In this document: positions 25,683 through 32,292 of the stretch, in pieces
Numbering within the stretch: position 1 is the stretch's first letter
How the letters are laid out: each line of letters starts with the position of its first letter
NCBI GenBank assembly: GCA_009774245.1
Contig: VSNM01000054.1
Span: forward strand, 1 to 40,349
Length of the DNA: 40,349 nucleotides
Direction: 5' to 3'
Source of the DNA: Lachnospiraceae bacterium
GTDB taxonomy: Bacteria; Bacillota; Clostridia; Lachnospirales; Lachnospiraceae
Made by a program: the position numbers and the translations under genes
Notes under the pieces: model-generated
Told to the model about the DNA's origin: nothing
The model's database searches: none
Seen by the model: only the letters and a program-made list of their open reading frames with translations

Positions 25683-25865
25683 CTAGCTACTTATCGGTTC
25701 TTCCATTGCATACTGCAAATCAATCCCCTTTTGTAGCACTTGCGTTATGGTCATGTCATGTTTGGACGCATATTCCCTTAGTTTTGCGGCTTCTTCCTCT
25801 GTCAATTTCAATCCGATAAGGCTTTTTTTCGGATTGTCAGACTTTGGTCTGCCTGTCCTAGCCAC
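25683..25865 (-). CDS. Small ribbon-helix-helix-like DNA-binding protein
   Basis: A protein of about 60 residues starting at GTG 25865, chosen because GGAGG lies 8 bases upstream; an ATG further up (25895) lacks a site. The sequence (GRPKSDNPKKSLIGLKLTEEEAAKLREYASKHDMTITQVLQKGID) has the strand-helix-helix texture of CopG/Arc proteins. The gene lies just upstream of int and reads the same way, so a role in controlling integrase expression or excision is plausible but unproven. Confidence 0.75.
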   Translation of the reverse strand: MARTGRPKSDNPKKSLIGLKLTEEEAAKLREYASKHDMTITQVLQKGIDLQYAMEEPISS

Positions 25866-25976
25866 AATATACACCTCCATCCATTTCATAATCATTATAC
25901 TTTTAGTTTAACCAAAAGTCAACACTTATTTTTGGTTATACGAAAAATCTTTCTCTCCAACATACACGCATATTGA

Positions 25977-26171
25977 CTATTTCACACGAAATGATTCCAG
26001 ATATTGGTCAAACATATCCAAATCAACCAATACCATTCTGTCAATTTTCAATATTGCGCCCGCATCCTTCGCCAAAGACTGAAATTTATTCATTCCCATG
26101 CTGTACATTTCTGCACCTTCTTTATATCTGACTAACCTCTTTTTGTTAATCGCTTTCGGTATTCTTTGCAT
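25977..26171 (-). CDS. Excisionase-like small protein, DUF6462 type
   Basis: A 64-residue protein (IPKAINKKRLVRYKEGAEMYSMGMNKFQSLAKDAGAILKIDRMVLVDLDMFDQYLESF) with a winged-helix excisionase texture, common next to integrases of Tn1549-like elements. ATG 26171 is selected because GGAGG lies 9 bases upstream; the longer open frame up to 26339 runs through hairpin-rich noncoding sequence. It probably bends DNA at the element ends during excision. Confidence 0.8.
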   Translation of the reverse strand: MQRIPKAINKKRLVRYKEGAEMYSMGMNKFQSLAKDAGAILKIDRMVLVDLDMFDQYLESFRVK

Positions 26172-26610
26172 TAAAAATATCCTCCTAATTCTTTGCACAG
26201 CTTTATCTGCTAATAAACAGGCAGAATACACTTCTCCCCATTTATTAGCAGATAAAAACTGCAATACAGGTGGCGGCTCATTACGCCGCCCACATCGGTC
26301 TTGCACCGTCATTTTATTGACCGGGCTGCAGTTCCCCACAACCCGGAAGTATCATTATCACAGATATGCTTCATCGCCCCATGTAACTGCTACATATTTT
26401 GCCCGATCTCACTCGCTCCTTACCTTTGCTTCAATGCACTTTTCCAACATTTCCTCGCATTTCACCCTGTTTCAGACAGGGCAGGTATGTCATGGCGTAT
26501 CTGCTTAGTGGCTCTGCATATCCTCACGTCCTGTATGCAATACAGTATTCAATTATCAAGGTACAACGCTGTAAACTCTGTCAGCTATGGAAAAGGGCTG
26601 CTAACCGCCC
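26172..26610. other. Structured noncoding region between excisionase and HTH gene
   Basis: No supported gene in these 439 bp. A 16-bp perfect inverted repeat lies at 26202-26217/26241-26256. A GC-rich hairpin GGCGGC/GCCGCC follows near 26,272-26,290, and a further CCGGG/CCCGG hairpin near 26,320-26,345. The right half shows no clear structure that I can read. The region would be a leader for the excisionase and integrase transcript, or a control region for it. Confidence 0.6.
26202..26256. repeat. 16-bp perfect inverted repeat upstream of the excisionase-like gene
   Basis: TTTATCTGCTAATAAA (26202-26217) and TTTATTAGCAGATAAA (26241-26256) are exact reverse complements with 23 bases between them. 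The repeat starts 31 bp before the excisionase-like start codon, so in RNA it would sit just before the ribosome binding site. It could be a protein-binding site or an RNA switch. Confidence 0.75.
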
Positions 26611-26859
26611 CTATACCGCTTCAAAAGCCAGTATCTTTGTAATCAGCTTGGTTTCAAGCCTCCGGCGCAGCGTTTCATCAACACAAAAATGAAGCCGACC
26701 ACTCTCGTCATACATCTTCCGGGTGGACAGGGTAATTATGTATCCCTCATAATGCTTCAGGACTTTGTTGATTGCCAATACATCGCCTTCTGATGCTGCC
26801 TTTATGATATGGAAAGGCAACAAATTCTTTTCTTCTCTGCTCTTACATTTTTTCATCAT
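26611..26859 (-). CDS. Helix-turn-helix (HTH_16) protein of conjugative elements
   Basis: An 82-residue protein (LLPFHIIKAASEGDVLAINKVLKHYEGYIITLS...LRRRLETKLITKILAFE) typical of the small HTH_16 proteins found beside the sigma factor in Tn916-like elements. It overlaps the sigma factor gene by 17 bases, so the two are translated together. A role in element transcription control is likely from family context. Confidence 0.85.
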   Translation of the reverse strand: MMKKCKSREEKNLLPFHIIKAASEGDVLAINKVLKHYEGYIITLSTRKMYDESGRLHFCVDETLRRRLETKLITKILAFEAV

Positions 26860-27283
26860 CTGCTTTTCCCTCCATAATCTTCCTTAAAATCTCCAGTGAG
26901 CGTGTCCGATGTTCATGGACTGTGCTGCGGACAAGATTCATCTCCCTTGCTATATCCGCATCACTCATTTCCAGAAAATACGAAAGCAGTATCACATTCC
27001 GCTTTCGTTCCGAGAGTTCCTGCAACGCTTCCGCAATCAGGGTGTCTTTTACTTCAATGTCATATCCATGTACTGTAAAATGACTGTTCTCCACTCCGTA
27101 CTCGTCCATAACAAACAACTGGTTCAGCTCCTTTTCAGACAGTTCAGAAAACATGGCTTCATGCTCCCTGCGGTAATCCATGTGCCGATAATAATTGATT
27201 GCTTCGCCCTTGAGCGACATCTGGCACAGGCGGTCAAAGCGATGCCTGATTGTCATTTCATCATGGCAAGAAGGTTTCTTCAT
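26843..27283 (-). CDS. Sigma-70 family RNA polymerase sigma factor of the mobile element
   Basis: A 146-residue short sigma-like protein. The C-terminal region ALQELSERKRNVILLSYFLEMSDADIAREMNLVRSTVHEHRTRSLEILRKIM is a clear region-4 helix-turn-helix. The N-terminal part is region-2-like only in a reduced form. It resembles Tn916 Orf7-type regulators, which activate the excision genes. GAGGAGG precedes the ATG. A long leader with two terminators lies upstream, suggesting control by read-through. Confidence 0.88.
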   Translation of the reverse strand: MKKPSCHDEMTIRHRFDRLCQMSLKGEAINYYRHMDYRREHEAMFSELSEKELNQLFVMDEYGVENSHFTVHGYDIEVKDTLIAEALQELSERKRNVILLSYFLEMSDADIAREMNLVRSTVHEHRTRSLEILRKIMEGKADDEKM

Positions 27284-27418
27284 ACGAGTTCACCTCCTCC
27301 CCCGTTGTGACATGACAAAGGCATTCGCCTTTTCCCTTTCCGTTGTATCTGCCAAATGGCGGTAGGCTGATGTTCGGGTGGGAGTAAAAAATTTTAGAAA
27401 AAATTTTTGTATATAAAA

Positions 27419-27452
27419 AACGCCCGGACAGGCAAAATGCCTGTTGGACGTT
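27419..27452 (-). terminator. Terminator or attenuator in the sigma-factor leader
   Basis: On the minus strand a stem built from AACG/CGTT, CC/GG and CAGGC/GCCTG around ATTTT is followed by six T. It lies 136 bp before the sigma-factor start. Confidence 0.75.
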
Positions 27453-27664
27453 ATTCATATCTTCTATTCTGTTTTCTCCACACGCAACGAGTGTGTATAG
27501 TTCACTTGTCAGGGTATATTCTGCTTTACTGCCAGTAAAACACCTTATAAAAGAACCTTCCCACGCCAATAGCCGGACAGGTTCACTAAGTCAAAAAAAT
27601 ATCCCTCAGACCGTTCAGAACACATAAATTCCCCTAAACGTACCCAAAGGATAAAAATTCACGC

Positions 27665-27715
27665 AAAAAACCTCTGGATACTGCGTTTTTTTATATGCAA
27701 TATCCAAAGTCTTTT
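27665..27715 (-). terminator. First leftward terminator in the sigma-factor leader
   Basis: On the minus strand CTTTGGATATTGC pairs with GCAGTATCCAGAG across an AT-rich loop and is followed by GGTTTTTTG. Any leftward transcript from the XRE-proximal promoter region would meet it first. Confidence 0.55.
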
Positions 27716-27727
27716 TATTCTTCTATG

Positions 27728-27810
27728 TGCATTATACCCCTCTGATAAAGTGATATATTAGTGCATTTTCAAAGTAAAATGTGCAATATACACTATACAT
27801 GGAGGTGCAT
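27728..27810. promoter_or_regulatory. Cluster of four GTGCA boxes in front of the XRE gene
   Basis: GTGCA occurs at 27728, 27761, 27781 and 27806. Two of them frame an inverted repeat TGCATTTT-caaagt-AAAATGTGCA (27762-27785). The cluster ends at the ribosome binding site of the XRE gene. This is the expected place for an autoregulatory XRE operator that also controls the leftward leader promoter. Confidence 0.5.
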
Positions 27811-27812
27811 AT

Positions 27813-28160
27813 ATGGCAAGGAAAAAGAAAATTGACAAGGAAATGGGATTCCGTCTGAAGAAGGCTAGAACCGATCAGAAACTGACCTATGAGGAACTGG
27901 CTGAAAAATCCGGCGTTTCCTCACGCTATATCAAGGAAATCGAGAATCATGGAAATGTGCCAAGCCTTGAAAAGCTGGGACAGCTCATACGAGCCTTACA
28001 TATTTCCGCCGATCCGTTTTTTTATCCAACCGCCCCGGCAGACAACCTCGACTACCAGCGGCTGTTGGTTTATCTGTCACAGTGTACAGAGGAACAGATT
28101 ACAACAATCCTAGCTATTGTGGAAGCCTATCTTCGGACATACAAATCTCCCAAAGAATAG
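27813..28160 (+). CDS. XRE-family transcription regulator of the element
   Basis: A 115-residue repressor-like protein. An XRE helix-turn-helix occupies residues 12-66 (FRLKKARTDQKLTYEELAEKSGVSSRYIKEIENHG), followed by a short C-terminal helical part. GGAGGTG lies directly before the ATG. It is divergent from the sigma/excision operon and shares the control region with it, so it is probably the main repressor of the conjugative element. A terminator follows the gene. Confidence 0.9.
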   Translation: MARKKKIDKEMGFRLKKARTDQKLTYEELAEKSGVSSRYIKEIENHGNVPSLEKLGQLIRALHISADPFFYPTAPADNLDYQRLLVYLSQCTEEQITTILAIVEAYLRTYKSPKE

Positions 28161-28222
28161 AATATCCCCAATATCTGAATTTTCTCATGAATATTTTTGG
28201 ATAATTCTGAACCATGCAAAAA

Positions 28223-28254
28223 AGGTGGCTCGCCTTCTGTCCTGCCAGCCACCT
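28223..28254. terminator. Bidirectional terminator between XRE gene and leftward small gene
   Basis: AGGTGGCT (28223-28230) pairs with AGCCACCT (28247-28254). Leftward, the stem is followed by six T; rightward by CTTTGT. It sits between two convergent genes. Confidence 0.85.
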
Positions 28255-28260
28255 CTTTGT

Positions 28261-28596
28261 CTATCTGCTGAATATTTTAAGAAGCTCCTTTATACGCATA
28301 CGCTTTTTTATAATGCCCAATCCATCAAGAACCTGTATGCTGTCCACAAACCCCTGATAATACGCCCGCTGTTCCTCCTTGTAATGGGCATGATCCACCG
28401 TATCCATGTAGTCCTCTAGGAACTCCCTGTCCTCCTTTGGGAGTTTGGAAAGATATGCTTCAAATGCCTTCTGCTTCTTTTTTAGTTCCCGGCTTGCTGC
28501 TCTTGCTTCCTCTGTCTGGACGGAATATTCCCTATCCTCTGATTCGCTGCGCAGTTCCTCAAAGACATCTGCCAATGTTTCAAAAACTTCATTCAT
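28261..28596 (-). CDS. Small helical protein of conjugative elements, unknown function
   Basis: A protein of about 111 residues, strongly charged and helical (NEVFETLADVFEELRSESEDREYSVQTEEARAASRELKKKQKAFEAYLSKL), with a predicted coiled coil in the middle. ATG 28596 is chosen since AAAGGTGG lies 8 bases upstream; GTG 28608 overlaps that site. Similar proteins are common accessory genes of Clostridia conjugative elements, but I know no function. The C-terminal half (YYQGFVDSIQVLDGLGIIKKRMR) looks conserved. Confidence 0.7.
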   Translation of the reverse strand: MNEVFETLADVFEELRSESEDREYSVQTEEARAASRELKKKQKAFEAYLSKLPKEDREFLEDYMDTVDHAHYKEEQRAYYQGFVDSIQVLDGLGIIKKRMRIKELLKIFSR

Positions 28597-28691
28597 GTTT
28601 GTTTCCACCTTTCTCTGCTAAAAAATAATATTGTATTTTACAGTCCATATTGTCAATCTCCAATTTCCCAATCGCAAGATAATTTCCTGTC

Positions 28692-28761
28692 ACTTCATCT
28701 TTAGAAGTATATTATCAACAATATTTCGTAAAATCAATGATATAGGACTTCATCTTTAGAA
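28692..28761. repeat. Direct repeat ACTTCATCTTTAGAA, two copies 55 bp apart
   Basis: The 15-base sequence occurs at 28692-28706 and 28747-28761 in the region between the small helical gene and the second XRE gene. The second copy ends 14 bases before the probable XRE start, so an operator role is likely. Confidence 0.6.
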
Positions 28762-28776
28762 AGTTGGTGATAGGAT

Positions 28777-29034
28777 ATTAAAATCTATTGGAATAAGGAA
28801 AACAACTCTAAAAACCTGATCGGTCAAAAGGTTATGGAACTGCGGACTGAAAGAAAGCTATCGCAGAAAGCCCTTGCAGAGCAGCTCCAGCTTGCCGGAT
28901 ATGAATTTAGCGACCTGACCGTTTTACGGATTGAAAAGGGGACAAGGTTCGTCCCGGACTATGAAGTGGTGGCTCTGGCAGAGTTCTTCCATGTGTCCTG
29001 TGAATACCTGTTAGGTGTACAGGACAAAAAATGA
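28777..29034 (+). CDS. Small XRE-family regulator, probable non-ATG start
   Basis: The frame from ATG 28834 gives 66 residues (MELRTERKLSQKALAEQLQLAGYEFSDLTVLRIEKGTRFVPDYEVVALAEFFHVSCEYLLG), which would cut off the first helix of the XRE fold. Upstream codons are open back to a TGA-TAG pair at 28768-28773 and read IKIYWNKENNSKNLIGQKV, which completes helix 1 and resembles the usual N-terminus of such proteins. There is no ATG, GTG or TTG in suitable position, only ATT at 28777 behind TAGGA, so I annotate ATT as the probable start. If only ATG 28834 is used, the protein would be incomplete. Its stop lies inside the following terminator. Confidence 0.6.
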   Translation: MKIYWNKENNSKNLIGQKVMELRTERKLSQKALAEQLQLAGYEFSDLTVLRIEKGTRFVPDYEVVALAEFFHVSCEYLLGVQDKK

Positions 29035-29070
29035 GCAGCAATCTGTTTTCACATCACAGACTGCTGCTCA
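29032..29070. terminator. Bidirectional terminator between convergent genes
   Basis: TGAGCAGCA (29032-29040) pairs with TGCTGCTCA (29062-29070), extended by TCTG/CAGA. A-rich and T-rich flanks on both sides allow termination in both directions. The XRE stop codon TGA is part of the stem. Confidence 0.9.
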
Positions 29071-29488
29071 AATTTTTGTTGAACCGATAGCCAATGCCCC
29101 ATACGGTCTGTATGTAAAGCGGCTTGCCCGGATTATCCTCTATCTTCTCCCTTATGTGGCGGATATGGCTCATAACAATATTGTAATCGCCGGAATACGG
29201 TTCCTGCCAGACAATATCATAAATCTGCTCTTTGCTGAATATCCTGCCGGGACTTTGTGCCAGCAAATACAATATGTCAAACTCTCTCTTGGTAAGCATA
29301 ACCTCCGCATCATGTATAACTACATTCTTCTCTGCTAAGTTAAGCTTCAATTCTCCGATACTAATATACTCATCCACACAAAACTCGTTACAACCTTCTA
29401 AGTGAGAGCTTTCACTTAGAATATGTAATATTCGCTGATAGAATTTTTCTTCATCTTCTGAAAAAGATAGTACCACTATTTTACTCAT
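29054..29488 (-). CDS. Winged-helix transcription factor, response-regulator type without receiver
   Basis: A 144-residue protein whose C-terminal 100 residues are an OmpR/PhoB winged helix (MLTKREFDILYLLAQSPGRIFSKEQIYDIVW ... VMSHIRHIREKIEDNPGKPLYIQTVWGIGYRF). The N-terminal 30-40 residues are too short for a receiver domain and lack the phospho-acceptor Asp. Receiver-less proteins like this are frequent in Clostridia conjugative elements and probably act without phosphorylation. It converges with the small XRE gene across a shared terminator. Confidence 0.88.
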   Translation of the reverse strand: MSKIVVLSFSEDEEKFYQRILHILSESSHLEGCNEFCVDEYISIGELKLNLAEKNVVIHDAEVMLTKREFDILYLLAQSPGRIFSKEQIYDIVWQEPYSGDYNIVMSHIRHIREKIEDNPGKPLYIQTVWGIGYRFNKNLSSSL

Positions 29489-29572
29489 TTCTAATCACCC
29501 GTCTAATACGTCCTCAATATTTCCGCCTAATATGTCTTATAATTTTTCTCAAATAAAGGAAAATACTGATAA

Positions 29573-29617
29573 AAAGCAGCACAGGAAAAGTACAACTTCC
29601 CCTGTTGTGACTGCTTT
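29573..29617 (-). terminator. Terminator after the lipoprotein/ABC operon
   Basis: On the minus strand AAGCAG-TCACAACAGGGGAAG pairs with CTTTTCCTGTGCTGCTT and is followed by TTTTATC. It lies about 30 bp downstream of the lipoprotein stop at 29651. Confidence 0.75.
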
Positions 29618-29650
29618 CTATACATTCATCTTAACAAAATGTTCCACTAT

Positions 29651-30232
29651 TTAGAAATTTACCTTTTTTGCAAGAAAGAAAGCACCTTCATAATAAATCC
29701 AAATTGTATCTGAATCTACCACAAAAAATTGATCACCAAAAAAACTTTTATTTGAATCAATTGTTATATATGTAACCTCACTGATATTATCCCACCATTC
29801 TCCCAGATTTACATTATAGGCGTCTGTCAGGCTATCATAGTCATAAACAAAATTATCCGTCTCATCAGTAAAATAATCAACCGTTACATTTTCGTCATCT
29901 AAAAGGATAGAATCCGACTGATAAGTGATTGTTATTCCTTGAAATGATTCCATATCATCCGAGGAAAGAGCCGAAATTCCTGTACTCTGGTAATCTCTTA
30001 TTTCCCATGTTCCATAATAAGAACATGAATTATCAACTTTCCCATTATCAGTAGGCTTTTCTTCGATACTAGATGTTTCTTCCGTTTTTGACAATTTGCT
30101 TTCTGATGTTTCCCATTCACTTGTGGATAAGTTTTCTTCTTGTGAATTTTCATTCGGTAATATACCGCTGCACCCATTCAATACCGTTGATAAAATGCTG
30201 CTAGACAATAAAACTAAAAAATACTTCTTCAT
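29651..30232 (-). CDS. Putative lipoprotein of the ABC transporter cargo
   Basis: A 193-residue protein with a lipoprotein signal (MKKYFLVLLSSSILSTVLNGC; lipobox LNGC). A Ser/Glu/Thr-rich linker (about residues 30-65) leads to a C-terminal domain of beta strands with several aromatic residues (YYGTWEIRDYQSTGI, TYITIDSNKSFFGDQFFVVDSDTIWIYYEGAFF), which resembles lipocalin-like stress or immunity domains. It follows the ABC-2 permease gene in the same direction with a 117-bp gap. A shared role in self-protection from a peptide is plausible. Confidence 0.7.
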   Translation of the reverse strand: MKKYFLVLLSSSILSTVLNGCSGILPNENSQEENLSTSEWETSESKLSKTEETSSIEEKPTDNGKVDNSCSYYGTWEIRDYQSTGISALSSDDMESFQGITITYQSDSILLDDENVTVDYFTDETDNFVYDYDSLTDAYNVNLGEWWDNISEVTYITIDSNKSFFGDQFFVVDSDTIWIYYEGAFFLAKKVNF

Positions 30233-30349
30233 ATATTAAATTCTCCTTCATTTAAATCTTTTTATCTTCTCAATCCTAAATCCTCTAAAATAAAAAGCTG
30301 AACTGTCACAAATCGATGATATTCTCTAATTTGTTATATCCAATTTATC

Positions 30350-31204
30350 TCATCGGATTTCCTTTTTTCGAAACAGGGCAATCCCCATTCCAGATGTTAA
30401 GAGTATCACCAGCAGCGAATAGCCGATCCACTGATAAGGATCATTTTCAATGCCCTTGTTCGTTATTCCTTCTGAATCAAACGCATCCGCAAGCTGCATG
30501 GCCTGTCCGGAGGGAAACAGATCGTTGACTACTTCAAGAACGGTCCTCGATGTCCCGTCAATATACAAAGGGTTGGGGAGCTGTTCAACCTGTGTAGGAA
30601 CACCTACCTCATTGACGCTTACATAGTTGTCGTACATTTCCGGCTCACCAAGTCTTTGATAGATATAAGAGCTGGACACAAGTAATACCAAGGCCAGTAT
30701 CATGCTCACAACCACATTTCCCGCCTTGTTGGTGTTCAGCATAGCCAACATTGTCATAATGCTTGCAAAGGCTATGGAAACCAAAACACTGCATATCAGG
30801 CACATGGAAACTATACTCGTTTCTGTCAGCAGTTCACCACCTTTGGAGCTGCCTACCATGATAATACCGGCAGCATAGGCCAGAGAAATCAATACACAGG
30901 CTATCGAACACACAATAAGGTTTGCCAAGTAAATCTGCATCCGGGAATGTCCGACCACCAACTTATTCCGAATCGTTCCATCGCTGTATTCAGAACCGAC
31001 AAACAGGCTTATAAAAACTGCTGCTACAAGACCCATGAACGGAGCAAACTCAAACACGCAGCCATCAATCGCAAAACCCGCACTGGCTTCCGAAGCGACA
31101 TTTGATGCGCTATATACACCGTAGGCAAACATACAAATCAACAGAATCCAAAACACGATTTTTTTCAGCATACGAAAAAATGTCGATGCAAACAATCTAT
31201 TCAT
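30350..31204 (-). CDS. ABC-2 type permease, bacitracin/lantibiotic-resistance-like
   Basis: A 284-residue membrane protein with six hydrophobic segments and a larger outside loop between segments five and six (about residues 175-255). The first segment WILLICMFAYGVYS, the FVGSEYSDGTIRNKLV motif after the second segment and the terminal GMGIALFRKKEIR are typical of BcrB/NatB-like ABC-2 permeases. It overlaps the ATPase gene by 8 bases, so the two form one transporter. The substrate is unknown; antimicrobial peptide export or protection is inferred from the family and from the regulation. Confidence 0.88.
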   Translation of the reverse strand: MNRLFASTFFRMLKKIVFWILLICMFAYGVYSASNVASEASAGFAIDGCVFEFAPFMGLVAAVFISLFVGSEYSDGTIRNKLVVGHSRMQIYLANLIVCSIACVLISLAYAAGIIMVGSSKGGELLTETSIVSMCLICSVLVSIAFASIMTMLAMLNTNKAGNVVVSMILALVLLVSSSYIYQRLGEPEMYDNYVSVNEVGVPTQVEQLPNPLYIDGTSRTVLEVVNDLFPSGQAMQLADAFDSEGITNKGIENDPYQWIGYSLLVILLTSGMGIALFRKKEIR

Positions 31205-32111
31205 GGCTAATACCTCCGATTAAATTAACATAGTAGTTTTCCAGGTTTTCTTCCCGCTCCTGTATGGAAAGTACATCGCATTGGTACTTTTCAAGATCAG
31301 CGGTCAAATGAGAGATATTCACTCTGTTATAGACCTCTATCACATTGGGAGCAAGAATTTTGTAGGGCTGGCCTGTCTGTTCCAGAACGGCAGCCAGAGC
31401 TTTTCCGTCTGTCACTTCAATGCGGACAGATTTGCGGAACGAATTTTCTAAATCGCTTGCACTGATTTCCTTTATCATTTTCCCGTTGTCGATGAAACCG
31501 TAATGAGTAGCAAGCCGTGATAATTCATCAAGGATATGGCTGGATACCAAAATTGTCATACCATATTGCTGATTAAGGTTTAGAAGAAGTTGCCGCATTT
31601 CAATAATGCCCTGCGGGTCAAGTCCGTTGATCGGTTCATCCAGCACCAAAAACCGGGGATTACCTACAAGTGCAATCGCAATTCCCAACCGCTGCCTCAT
31701 TCCAAGACTGAAATTCTTTGCTTTTTTCCTGCCGGTATTTCCTAAGCCGACCATCTTCAAAAGCTCCGGGATGGTGTCAAAAGAGCGTATTCCCAAAATA
31801 CGGTACTGCTCCTTTAGATTGCCGGTTGCCGACATATCAAGATAGATTGCTGGTGTTTCAATGACCGCACCCATTTCTTTTCTAGCATTGAGGATTTCAT
31901 GTTTCCGGCTGCTGACACCGTATAAAGTGTAGTCTCCGGAAGTGGCTTCTTGCAGGCCGCAGATCAGTCGAAGCAGAGTCGTTTTGCCAGCACCGTTTTT
32001 TCCTACCAGCCCATAGATAGCACCTTTGGGGATATGCATGGAAAAATTGTCTAATGCCTTATGGTGGCCATAAATCTTTGTCAAAGCTTCTGCTTTGAGA
32101 ACATAGTCCAA
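31197..32111 (-). CDS. ABC transporter ATP-binding protein, BcrA-like
   Basis: A 304-residue ATPase with Walker A GKNGAGKTT (about residues 37-45), signature FSLGMRQR, Walker B FLVLDEPINGLDP and switch His in LVSSHI. The C-terminal extension (about 80 residues) is usual for BcrA/NatA-type subunits. It heads the operon with the permease and lipoprotein. Two response-regulator boxes and a -10 TATGAT lie directly upstream, which links it to the two-component system at 35,610-37,321. Confidence 0.92.
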   Translation of the reverse strand: MDYVLKAEALTKIYGHHKALDNFSMHIPKGAIYGLVGKNGAGKTTLLRLICGLQEATSGDYTLYGVSSRKHEILNARKEMGAVIETPAIYLDMSATGNLKEQYRILGIRSFDTIPELLKMVGLGNTGRKKAKNFSLGMRQRLGIAIALVGNPRFLVLDEPINGLDPQGIIEMRQLLLNLNQQYGMTILVSSHILDELSRLATHYGFIDNGKMIKEISASDLENSFRKSVRIEVTDGKALAAVLEQTGQPYKILAPNVIEVYNRVNISHLTADLEKYQCDVLSIQEREENLENYYVNLIGGISHE

Positions 32112-32170
32112 AATATTACCTCCTCTTTATAGTACCCGTTGTTTGCGGAGTACTTTTTTCTAACAAAATC

Positions 32171-32249
32171 ATCATAAAGGAGAAACCTCACAGAAATGTC
32201 ACCACAGGACACTTTTTACTGGCTGAAACCTCACAATTCTGTGACATTT
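32171..32249 (-). promoter_or_regulatory. Response-regulator-controlled promoter of the BcrA-like operon
   Basis: Two related boxes, CTCACAGAAATGTCACC (32187-32203) and CTCACAATTCTGTGACATTT (32230-32249), start 43 bp apart. On the minus strand the first lies just upstream of a -10 box TATGAT (32171-32176). The same two boxes with the same 43-bp spacing and the same 16-bp offset to a -10 box occur at 35,521-35,599. Confidence 0.75.
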
Positions 32250-32251
32250 GA

Positions 32252-32279
32252 AAACGGCCACCCTTTCGGATAGCCGTTT
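32252..32279 (-). terminator. Terminator of the FtsX-type permease gene with GAAA tetraloop
   Basis: On the minus strand a 12-bp stem (arms 32268-32279 and 32252-32263) closes a GAAA loop and is followed by TTTTC. It lies 14 bp past the permease stop and only 2 bp before the response-regulator box of the next promoter. Confidence 0.85.
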
Positions 32280-32292
32280 GTGTCTGTATATC

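Larger units (their letters stand above)
27284..27812. promoter_or_regulatory. Long leader with two successive leftward terminators
   Basis: This 529-bp region separates the rightward XRE gene from the leftward sigma operon. Reading leftward it has a hairpin with T-run near 27,665-27,715, then a second terminator at 27419-27452. A further small hairpin (CACAC/GTGTG) lies near 27,480-27,495. No convincing gene is seen on either strand; the 102-codon frame here follows the leader and has no good start signal. The layout suggests attenuation of the sigma/HTH/excision transcript, as known in Tn916. Confidence 0.6.

Noticed and set aside
26098..26692. Several rightward frames of 97-136 codons opposite the excisionase region
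   Set aside because: They cross inverted repeats, lack ribosome binding sites and are rich in residues typical of antisense reading.
27261..27569. 102-codon leftward frame in the sigma-factor leader
   Set aside because: It runs through a terminator hairpin and overlaps the sigma-factor start region; the composition follows the RNA structure, not a protein.
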